64,000 bases of DNA, from assembly GCF_964355755.1 (NCBI RefSeq), contig NC_092678.1, positions 9,398,922 to 9,462,921 of the forward strand. Reading direction: 5' to 3'. Source of the DNA: Antedon mediterranea (Eukaryota > Echinodermata > Crinoidea > Comatulida > Antedonidae). The notes under the pieces are model-generated. The model searched no databases and was not told the DNA's origin. It saw nothing but the letters and a program-made list of their open reading frames with translations. Made by a program: the position numbers and the translations under genes. Shown here piece after piece: positions 21,732-30,547 of this stretch (the first letter of the stretch is position 1; each line of letters opens with the position of its first letter).

Positions 21732-22300
21732 GACCATGTAGATCTACAGTGGTTTTACTGTAAGTGGTATTGTAAATAAATTTTGAATTCAATGGTGAGA
21801 AATAACAGATGTCTGCGTATTATTTAATATTACTTTTATCATAATTGCAAACACAGGTCGATCATAATTTGAAGGCAGAAAGACGTTTTGGTTGCCAATT
21901 GTATTTTCTTTACACTTAACACATTTTAACAGAAAAACAGAAAAGCTAGACATTCAACCGGACCCCAAACATTGAAATTTGTTTACAAGCAGGTTATTTC
22001 CATTAGCTATTCTAAGGCCTACTTTTTTTTCTACATGTTTATCTTTCGACTATTTTTTAAAAACTTTTTTTATGAATCTTCCGCTGTTTCGTTAGCAATT
22101 TTACAGGCCTGTGTCTTCGCTCTGTAGGCTTAACCTTATAACGACATACCTTTTAACGGTTCTTTTTAAATGTTCTCTTATTGATGGTTACCTATAGCTC
22201 TCTCACATCCCTTAATCTAGCACCATTTTATGAAATATTCCTCAGTAAGGGGTTTATTACTGACGCTAGGTATCATCGACAGGGAATATTAGACAAAACA

Positions 22301-22350
22301 TGACGTCACTATTTTTAAAAGGTTTTCTCATTCAAGAACAGCTGACGTCA
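22301..22350. promoter_or_regulatory. Pair of CRE palindromes TGACGTCA
   Basis: Perfect TGACGTCA at 22301-22308 and 22343-22350, 42 bp apart (four helical turns). This is the consensus for CREB/ATF bZIP proteins. No adjacent gene start was identified, so function is uncertain. Confidence 0.4.
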
Positions 22351-23148
22351 ATGAAGAATACGTTACAACACGATAACTACCGGACAGCAGCAAAAAACAT
22401 CAACCAATCACAAATCTGAGCTACTAGTTAAATAATAAATAAACGAAACAAAGACAAAAGAAAAGGAAATACACCAAACAAATCATTTTCGTCTCGAAGT
22501 TATATTAACGTAAATTTTTCCTTCACAAAATCACAGGAGACGCGTTTAACGTTTCCAATCACATTATTCAACTCATCAGGTGTAATATCTTTACACAAAT
22601 CCTTTATATCTTTACTTTTTTTCTTACCAGCTCATATCAAACATGAATATTACTCTAAAGGATGTATACTCAATGTACGATAACCCCACCCCCCTTTTTT
22701 TTTTTTTTAAAGTCTGCATAGCGGCACGAGAAAACAATTGATAATGGGGATAAAAAGTTTGTCTTACATTGTTATACAGTAACCTGTGTTTTTCTTTGTT
22801 TACACCATCTCATTGTTTATAATTATGTATGTTAATGTCGATAGTGTTTCTCTAGTACAGTTTATTACTTGTTTATACTCGTAAAGTTGGCAGGCCTCCA
22901 TGTTGTTGGTATATTTTGTAAAAATTGTATTTATGTTTACTTTTTAAAAATCGTTTTATTTGCATTTTATCTCCTCCTGGTTAAAATGAGTGTGATGTTG
23001 CTTAAAAAGTTAACAAGTATAACCACTAAAACGGTTCATTACCTGTAGGAAATCATCAACATTGTAACATACTGTAAACAATACAAATTAGTTTCACAAA
23101 TTATTTAAACAATAACACTAACAAATTATTAGAATTTAAGAAAATAAA

Positions 23149-23435
23149 GGTGTACAGATTTAATTTCGATAAAAAAAGTGTACAAAAATAACTTTACAAA
23201 AAATGTACAGAATAAATTAACAACAACAAAAAATCACACATTAAACTGATTCTTATAAAGGTGTACAGTGTACATTGGCCACAGACATTCTTAAAACGAG
23301 GTGTACAGCTTTTATTTAAAAAAAAAGTATACAAAAATAATTTTACAAAAAGTGTATAGAATAAATTTACAAAAAAAGTTCACACATTAAACTAATGCTT
23401 ATAAAAGTGTATAGACCTAGTGTACATGTCGATGT
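23149..23435. repeat. 151-bp tandem duplication
   Basis: GGTGTACAG... at 23149 is matched at 23300, including ACAAAAATAA, TTTACAAAAA, AGAATAAAT, CACACATTAAACT and CTTATAAA. The two copies differ by small indels. Rich in TGTACA-type words. Confidence 0.7.
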
Positions 23436-24330
23436 GTACATGTAACGTGGCATTACCATTAAGAAACAAATACAAACCAAACACTTAACAGCTAAAACAG
23501 CATAGCGATCGTTTTCGTACGTAAAACAATACCTCTAGCAGGTATATCAACTTTAGTATTTTAAGTATAGGGCCTACACGTGACAAACACACACACACCC
23601 TCTTGAATTGTAGGTACAGGCCTTTTGCCGTTCGTAATTCAAACTGTTCGGAAAATTGAAGTTAATATTCTGAGATTAGGCCTATAGTCTATGATTGCAT
23701 TCTGCCTTCCCTCTCAGGAGCTTAGACTTATCAACGGTCTAAAAGAGCTGTAATGCAGGATGCGAAACATAAAAGTTTATTAATAAACAGTATATTATAA
23801 CGATAAAGAAACGAATGTATGATACACCAATATAACAGTACAATAACTGATTAACTGAAGACTTGAAGTCTACTGTATTCCTACAATCATTCAAGTAGAC
23901 ATTGTTTGTTGAGTGTATGATACTTTCTCCAAAGAGAATTCGAACGATGTGTTTTTTCGGACGTGTTTCTACGGTTATGTCGATAATAATTTAAAAAAAT
24001 AAAAACAAAAACAAAACAAAAAACGAACAGCCTACTAACTTCCAAAAAATCAATACCTAAATAAGCTGAACCTAACCCACTAATTACTAATCTCTTCCAT
24101 ACATCAAAATCGGCCGAAAATGATCTGAACATTGAAAAGTGGACACGGTCGTCTGTTCTTCTTTTCTGTTTCCACGGCTTGTGACATCCTCGTTGGTGAT
24201 AAAGTCGTGCGGTTTACACACTTATGATGACCACATCGCATAACATGTTCAGGGAACTTATTTTTCAACTCTCTGATACAATGTTTAAATACAAGTGGAC
24301 TGGAAACCATTTAGGAATAGGGTTTTCTAA

Positions 24331-24938
24331 TAATAAAAGTTGTGTAAAACTTTAGTTATGGTCAAGAGGAATTGGTCAAGACTTGGAGTAAATGGTCAAA
24401 GCCGGTGGCAAATGGTCAAGACCGAGAGAAAAATTAATGTACACCATTTTATAAGTTTATAGTCAATTATTGTGTTAACATTCATTTATGAATAAATCTG
24501 TATATGTATTCAATAATAAAAAAAAGAATAACTTTCTTATGCTTAATATCATGAATAACATATCTTTAGTGGTTAAGGTAATATATTATTTCTCTGTATA
24601 CTGCCGTCACACATATAGATAAAGAGAGACTGTCCATTAATAAAAGTTGTGTAAAACTTTAGTTATGGTCAAGGGGATTGGTCAAGACTTGAAGTAAATG
24701 GTCGAGACTTGGAGTAAATGGTCGAGACCGGGGGAAAATGGTCAAGACAGGGAGAAAATGGTCAAGACAGGGAGAAAAATTAATGTATACAATTTTATAA
24801 GTTTATAGTCACTTATTGTGTTAAATTTCATTTATGATTAAACCTGTATACGTATTCAATAATAAAAAATTAATTTTCCTTCACTTAATATCATGAATAA
24901 TATATCTTTAGTGGTTAAGGTATTATATTATTTTTTAT
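24331..24938. repeat. 307-bp tandem duplication with internal ~20-bp minisatellite
   Basis: TAATAAAAGTTGTGTAAAAC starts at 24331 and again at 24638. Both copies run to AGTGGTTAAGGTA(A/T)TATATTATT. Each holds a minisatellite of about 18-21 bp, AAATGGTCAAGACNGGGAGA, with about three units in copy 1 and five in copy 2. Copy 2 ends at the LINE tail of the next element. Confidence 0.85.
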
Positions 24939-25455
24939 TTTATTTTATTCAATCAAAACCAACAGCGATAAATACCGCCACTAACAGGTTTGAAACATAA
25001 AACAATACAACAGCAAAAACGGTTAACAATAAAATACAGATAAAATATATATATATATATAAAAAACATAGATTGGCATGCCATAAAAAATTTCAATTAA
25101 AACAGGTTATGCAGACTGTTCAAGAAGTGAACACATCATCGTCCTCTTAAAATAACCAAGTCTATCATTAAAAATATCGATATGATTGCTATTTAGATTA
25201 TTAAATGTATAAGGTAGTCTATGAAAAAGTCCCCTCTTAGTACAGTCGACACGGCTAAAAGGAATATGCAATAAATGTCTATTTCGTGTACGACCAGGAA
25301 CATTTAAACTAAATAGTGAAATTAATGAACAGTCATATTTAGAATTTAAAATATTATATAAAAAAACCATATCAGATATCGTTCGACGATTGCTGACAGA
25401 ATCAATGGAAAAGGCAAAATTAACACAGTTATAAGACAGGAATCGATTATTGACA
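24932..25455 (-). mobile_element. 5'-truncated LINE 3' end fused to the LTR element
   Basis: The minus strand encodes the last part of a LINE ORF2 (from NRFLSYNCVNFAFSID near 25455 to a stop at 25107), then a 3' UTR with GGCGGTATTTATCG. It ends in TTGATTGAATAAAATAAAAT at 24932-24960. The (TAAAA)n-type end is a LINE tail. Its 5' edge joins the LTR retroelement downstream of RNase H, at about 25440-25460. Confidence 0.8.
25107..25370 (-). pseudogene. LINE ORF2 C-terminal fragment
   Basis: 87 codons from an internal Met; the frame is open further upstream to the junction near 25455. The pattern FLYNILNSKYDCS, then VPGRTRNR, then RLPYTFNNL is the standard C-terminal end of many LINE reverse transcriptases. 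No RT palm is present because of 5' truncation. It is a different LINE copy from that at 9921-12236. Confidence 0.78.
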
Positions 25456-27003
25456 TTAATTAATTTGATTAATGACAGGCGTTTGTTTGGGTTTGGGTTT
25501 ATGTAGGTCAGGTATATTTATTCCCATTTTCTTGGCGTATGACCTTGTTACTGGTCTGCAAGTAGATGTGTTTGTAATCGGGTTAAGAGATTCAGTCTCT
25601 GTAATATTAAATGCAATGGGTACAACTTGATCAATTTCGGAATCGTCGTCACGAGGGGCTCGGGAGAGAAAATCTGCTAAAACTAATTCAGTTCCTTTCT
25701 TATAACCAATTTGGAAAATGTATCCGGACAATCGTAATATTAGTTTCTGTAAACGGGGTGTACATGGCTGATCTCTTGAATTCCAAATTTGTACAATTGC
25801 TGAGTGGTCTACGAATGCATCAAATTCGCAACCCTTTAGTAAATGTCGAAATGCTGAAACGTTAATGTAAAGTCCAAATAACTCTAATTCTGTGACGCTA
25901 TATCGTTGACAGGCTTGTGGTAAGATTTTGGAATAATAACCTATTATGTGTTCTTTACCGTTTACTGTTTGTGTTAAATATGAACCTGTTGCGGTTCTTG
26001 AAGTGTCGCTATATAGCGTAAATCTACTTTCTTTTCTAGGCATTTGAAGAGTTGGTGGTTTAACCATTAAGTGTTTAATTTCGTCAAATGCTTTCAGGTG
26101 TTCAGTAGACCAAACACATTTTCGGCGTTTACTTGCGAGTGTGTGTAACGGACGTAAAATTGATTGTATTTGAGGGAAAAAATGGGATACATAATTTACT
26201 GCACCAATAAATCGTTTAGTTTCTTTATGGGTTCGTGGGACTGGCAAATTTCGGATAGCTGCACACCTGTCGCCTAATGGTGTGATACATGCGTGTCCTG
26301 AAGAATTAATCAGGATGGTGTGTCCCATATATTGCACTTTATTCTTGAATAACTTACATTTCTTTGGACAAATTCTAAAACCATTTAATTGTAGGGCTAG
26401 TAAAACGGAAACGAGGTGCTGCTTATGAGCGAATTTGTCTTGGCTAAATAAAATAATATCATCATGATGGGCGATACAGAATTCTCTAGAATTTGGGATT
26501 TCATTTAAAATTTCGTCAATCTTTGCTTGAAATATACCTGGCGAAACGTTTAATCCTTGTGCTAATCTCTTATAATAATAATGCTTTCCACCATGATATG
26601 AAGCTATACCTGTGTATTGTTGGGCATGTTTGGCTAATGGTACACAGTGGAACGCTGATTTCAAATCAATTACGCTAAGAATCTGTGCATTAGCGTTACC
26701 TATTGTTTTCAAAGTTTCGGCCAATAATGGGAATGGGTGATTAATACGTTTTATCCTGGAATTTAGATAGCGAAAGTCTGTGACAACTCTTTTATCTTTT
26801 GAATTTTTCTTTGAAACAAGAAGGACAGGGGAAGTATACGATTGGTGTCCTACTGCTAAGATTCCTAGTTTGACTAATTTGTTCAATTCGGCCTCAATAA
26901 CATGTTTGTCTTTGTCTGTCGCGAAGTATGTCGAATAAAAATGGTTCATCGTTAGAGAGGTGTATGTCAGCTTTGAAGTTTGGGCAGCTAGATAGTTCAC
27001 CAT
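25456..27003 (-). pseudogene. Retroelement pol: reverse transcriptase and RNase H
   Basis: 515 codons of Ty3/Gypsy-type pol. RT starts near residue 20. Key parts are LVSKKNSKDKRVVTDFRYLN at 62-81, the first catalytic Asp at 113 (VIDLKSAFH), and LAQGLNVSPGIFQ at 147-159. The active-site box reads HHDD (179-182) where YxDD is usual. RNase H has DTSRTATGSYL (Asp333), a Glu in SVTELELFG (372) and Asp399 in FVDHSA. The frame ends about 60 residues after RNase H, without integrase. The first ~20 residues are outside the family frame, because the frame changes at a run of five A on the plus strand (26937-26941); the upstream protease segment overlaps 26894-27003. A reading break or mutation is likely. 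Confidence 0.9.
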
Positions 27004-27950
27004 AAAGTGAAAATGCGTTTCTGTTTTGTTGTAAGGTTTTATACAAATCTTCTTTTTCTCTATGTGTTAAAACGCTGTCTGTTAAATCAACTTGTTTTCT
27101 GATTATTTCTTCCTCGGTTAAAGATAGCAATGGGTCTGTACGTTCTAAATGTGGGTACTTGTTTGCGTTGTCATTGGTCAACTTTATTCTATCAATTGGT
27201 AGGTCGTTAGTAACTGTTACAAGGTTGGTTAAGTGAAGGCTCGCGATAGGTTGATGTGTATTTAGAGATACGTTTCTGTTTGTGTTGTTAGTGATATCAA
27301 TGTTGGTTTCTCCTCTATGTAATTTTACTAACATATCTGATGGACAAAGTTTTGAAATATGGGTGGTTGCATGTAGAACAACATCAGAATTGCGTACAAA
27401 GTCGGGAACCCTTCCTTTTAATTTAACTGTTTTAGTATCACCGGGTTTAAGAAAAATCTTGTAGACAGGACGAAAGCTAAAAATCTTTGGTCTAATGCGA
27501 AATGTGTTTTCCTTAAAATTTAAAGTACCGTCGAGTTCAGACAATGTTTCGGTTCCAAGTATCAGGTCAATACCTGTCAAATTTTTAACGATTAATGCTG
27601 AAATTTTAAATTTGTGTCCTTGGATAAATAATTCGAATTGCACTAAGTGGTTGGCATATAAGAAGTCACCGTTACCTAATCGAAATTTAGTTGTGTTCAC
27701 TTTAACTGGCTTTAAACGCGATAAATAAAGTGAGGAATTAACGTACGATTGTGAGATTATAGTTCTAGTTGAACCACTGTCAAATAAAGTTAAAACATTT
27801 CTACCATCTGGTAAATTTCCTTTAACGTAATTTCTGTCGTTAAGTAACAAATCAATATTATCTGAATTCCCTAAGTATTTTGCCTTAAAATTGTCGTATT
27901 TAGTATGGGGGGCCAGATTATAGGCGGCATCTAGTCCCCTTTTTAAAAAT
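26894..27950 (-). pseudogene. Retroelement pol: aspartic protease region
   Basis: Open from the gag/pol overlap near 27950 to 26894, without an ATG of its own. The translation carries the retropepsin motif LFDSGSTRTIIS (one DSG, as expected for a homodimeric enzyme) and the later flap and ILGTETL region (ILGxxxL type). It then has a linker with LYKTLQQNRNAFSLYGELSS, a conserved segment just before RT in Ty3/Gypsy pol. It begins -1 relative to gag, which suggests synthesis as a Gag-Pol product. The frame is lost 3' at the A-run 26937-26941. Confidence 0.83.
27943..27949 (-). promoter_or_regulatory. Candidate -1 frameshift site at the gag end
   Basis: Minus-strand run of five T immediately before the gag TAA (plus A run 27945-27949). 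The pol frame is open across this point in the -1 register. The P-site codon TTT can re-pair after a one-base slip. No pseudoknot was assessed. Confidence 0.45.
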
Positions 27951-28902
27951 CCTGCTGGTGGCTAGGGTAATAATTGTTTGACTGTTGGTATGGGTATGGC
28001 GGGGGATAATTTCCGTAAGAGCGGTTTTGTTGTCGGCAGTGCCTTGCTATGTGGCCTGGTTTCCCGCAGTAATAACAGGTTGGGGGAGGTTGTCTATATC
28101 TTGGGGTCGGTGGGGTCTGGAATCGGGGTTTGTAGGGGCTTGGGCTTCGGTTTCGTCTTGGGGTATAATTTCGGGTGGGGGAACGTGAGCGTCGAGTATC
28201 ATCATTAAGGGATCCTTTTGTTGTGGCTATATCTAACTTAAGAGAATTTATCTCATGTTGGAGCGATTCGAGACTATTATCTGTTTCCTTATTGATGTTG
28301 AATGAAACTTCCCGTGTGGAATCATCTATGGAAAGGTCAAGGTAATTTTGTGTGCTATTTACGATATTGTCAATAGTGGCATCGATTGGGGTGGACATGG
28401 CTACAGCTGCTCTACATTTTGGTGGAAGGGTCGAAATAAATTTATTCTTTATCTGCTGGTCAGCGTATCCAATTCTGTCTGCGGCTTGTTTGATTTTGGT
28501 TAAGTGTTTTTCGGCGTTGTCGCCAGTGGTGTAAGTAATTGAATCGTATTCTCTTATGTGCGCATAGATTGATTTGTTTTTACTAAAAATGTTGATGAAT
28601 TGGGTTTTTAAAGATTCCAGTGAATCGAACTGCTTTCCCTCAATCCAGAGTCTAGCTTGGCCCTGAAGGCTACGTTTAAAAATACTTATTACATTAATTA
28701 ATTGGGCATTGTTTACAGGGTTTTCTAAAGTGTGGGCCTCAAGGTAGTCGGTAAACGATAAGTAATGTGCACTACATTGGTCGTGATCGGTTATGGAACT
28801 GTCATATCTTTTGGGAAGGAAATCGGTTTGTCTTAGGTGGGGCACGGGGTGAGGATTGACGGGCTCATTTAAAATTACTTCGTTATCAACAACGTCGACC
28901 AT
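27943..28902 (-). CDS. Retroelement Gag-like protein with one zinc knuckle
   Basis: 319 residues, intact from ATG to TAA. The N-terminal two thirds has a Ty3/Gypsy capsid-like pattern (YLSFTDYLEA, RSLQGQARLWIEG, KFISTLPPKCRAAV). An Arg/Ser/Pro-rich basic stretch follows (about residues 236-272). One CCHC knuckle, CYYCGKPGHIARHC, is at residues 276-289. The tail is Pro/Tyr/Gln-rich. It packages RNA in the particle by family analogy. The stop lies in GATTTTTAA (minus strand), where five U precede the stop and the pol frame is -1. This is a plausible simple slip site, though not a classical heptamer. Confidence 0.87.
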   Translation of the reverse strand: MVDVVDNEVILNEPVNPHPVPHLRQTDFLPKRYDSSITDHDQCSAHYLSFTDYLEAHTLENPVNNAQLINVISIFKRSLQGQARLWIEGKQFDSLESLKTQFINIFSKNKSIYAHIREYDSITYTTGDNAEKHLTKIKQAADRIGYADQQIKNKFISTLPPKCRAAVAMSTPIDATIDNIVNSTQNYLDLSIDDSTREVSFNINKETDNSLESLQHEINSLKLDIATTKGSLNDDTRRSRSPTRNYTPRRNRSPSPYKPRFQTPPTPRYRQPPPTCYYCGKPGHIARHCRQQNRSYGNYPPPYPYQQSNNYYPSHQQDF

Positions 28903-29624
28903 ACTTTATAATATTAGTTAATCAAAATATCAAAAACAATTTAGTGTATATATATGTAAACTCTCACTTTTCAATCAAGGTTACAAATCAAAAATCAAAA
29001 TGGTTTTGACTTACCCCAAATGCTTCGGATCCAATTAAAAATGAATTAAAGGAATGCAAAAAGTGTTCAAAAATGTTTAAATGTTCAAACAATGAATTAA
29101 AAAAATGTTAAAAGTGTTCATCAATGTTCAAATTTTCAAACAACGAATTAAAAAAAATGCGAAAGGTGTTCATCAATGTTCAAAATGGTCAAAAAAGTAA
29201 ATGTTAAAAAAAACGATCGAAAAAAAACGGCGTGAAGTTGAAAGTGTCCAAACGAAACAGTTCTTGTCCGCTTGCTTCTGTTTTGATTCTGCTTGGGTCT
29301 TCCTCGATTATCTTCTTTGTCTTTATCCAATGGTTATAATTTGATAAAATTTCTGCTTGTCTCGATGTCATTCAAATATAATTTCAGCTTGTCTTTTGTG
29401 TCTTCCTCGACTATCTTCTTTGTCTTCATCCAATGGTAATAATTTGATAAAATTTCTGCTTGTCTCGATCTCATTCAAATATAATTTCAGCTTGTCTTTT
29501 GAGTCAAAGTAAATTTCTGGTTTTCTCCTTTCAAACAAATATGGTTATTTTTGTCTTCGTCTTCGTCTTCGTGTCTTGTTAAGTGTTTATTTCTTGTTTT
29601 CTCACTCTGTTCCTTATGAAATTT
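28903..29624 (-). other. Retroelement leader with two tandem repeats
   Basis: Non-coding leader between PBS and gag. It holds three copies of a 51-bp repeat (starting at GAATTAAA at 29043, 29094 and 29145) and two copies of a 103-bp repeat (29298 and 29401, starting TCTTCCTCGA). It probably includes packaging sequences. A 60-codon minus-strand frame here is not supported. Confidence 0.65.
29298..29502. repeat. 103-bp direct repeat in the leader
   Basis: TCTTCCTCGA(T/C)TATCTTC at 29298 recurs at 29401. Both copies include CCAATGGT, TTTGATAAAATTTCTGC and CAAATATAATTTCAGCTTG. Confidence 0.85.
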
Positions 29625-29637
29625 GGGTCTTCCACCA
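29625..29637 (-). other. Primer-binding site
   Basis: Read on the minus strand, TGGTGGAAGACCC follows the LTR end TTATATGACA with no gap. TGG start and position match a tRNA 3' CCA primer. I cannot identify which tRNA. Confidence 0.6.
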
Positions 29638-30249
29638 TGTCATATAATGTTGCGTTGTTGAGGTACTAATGAATACTCTTACTCGCTTGACTGTCGTAAC
29701 ACATATATTGTTTATTCAGTATAATACTTCAGTACAATATACAACTATAAGTATAGATAAGGAACGGAGGATCAATGATGCTGTCGGTGAGGTGTGAAGT
29801 GTGTTAGTCTGCTTCTGAAGAAGTGGCTGTAAGGTGTGTGCTCCGTGACATGGCTGTAAGGTGTGTCTGAGCCCTTCTGAAACTTGGGAGTATATTGGCC
29901 CTCGGTTCATTTGCATATGTCACTACGTAATCTATGAGGGTAACGATTGGTCCTAAGTTGATCCAGGGGTGTTTAAGTGGGAGTGATTGATCTTATCTGG
30001 GGAGGTTACAATGATGAATTGGCCCTGTCGAATCTCTGCTTAAAACTGTCAATATCTAATTGTTTTACGATGGGAACAGTCGCAAAGTTAAGCTAAGTGT
30101 TTTCTTTAGGGATTCTATTATAAACTAAATGGTCATTAAAACATCTGGACAAACTCTCCTCTGGACTTTCTGGGTCAAGTTTGTGAACCTATTTGAATTC
30201 CGATACAAAGGTCAATTTCTTAAATATAAAAGTATATCGTTATATTACA
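29638..30249 (-). repeat. 5' LTR (612 bp)
   Basis: On the minus strand it starts TGTAATATAA and ends TTATATGACA, an imperfect terminal inverted repeat (9 of 10) with the expected TG...CA ends. It is followed directly by the PBS. An AATAAA signal lies at plus 29711-29716, about 75 bp from the LTR end. The outer edge abuts the TC-rich array at 30250 exactly. No second LTR is in the window. Confidence 0.75.
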
Positions 30250-30470
30250 CTATCTCTCTCTCGCTGATCTATCTCTCTCTCTAGCTGATCTATCTCTCTC
30301 TCTCGCTGATCTTTCTCCCTCTCGCTGATCTATCTCTCTCTCGCTGATCTATTTCTCTCTCGCTGATCTATCTCTCTCTCGCTGATCTCTCTCTCTCGCG
30401 GATCTCTCTCTCTCTTGCTGATCTCTCTCTCGCTGATCTCTATCTCTCTCTAGCTGATCTCTCTCTCGCT

Positions 30471-30547
<77 letters not shown>

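Larger units (their letters stand above)
21732..24330. other. Gene-poor AT-rich interval
   Basis: No convincing gene. Contents are a CRE pair (22301-22350), a C/T homopolymer stretch (about 22684-22711), a 151-bp tandem duplication (23149-23435), a CA-rich patch near 23586, and scattered TAGGCCTA-like words. Two short minus-strand frames (about 23887-24132 and 24104-24310) have no recognisable motif. Confidence 0.6.
25456..30249 (-). mobile_element. Ty3/Gypsy-like LTR retroelement, 3'-truncated
   Basis: Minus-strand element with a 612-bp 5' LTR (29638-30249), a PBS, a repeat-rich leader, gag, protease, RT and RNase H. Coding stops shortly after RNase H. Integrase and the 3' LTR are absent; a LINE 3' end lies there instead. 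The gag/pol boundary is a -1 step. A second break of one base lies at the protease/RT boundary. The copy is incomplete and cannot be autonomous. Whether the family is infectious or endogenous only is not known; no envelope-like frame is present. Confidence 0.88.

Noticed and set aside
23887-24310. Two minus-strand frames (81 and 68 residues)
   Set aside because: Overlapping, in different frames, no recognised motif or splice support. Left as unassigned sequence.
25611-28534. Plus-strand frames over the LTR element
   Set aside because: Antisense shadows of gag/pol, rich in frames because of low stop density.
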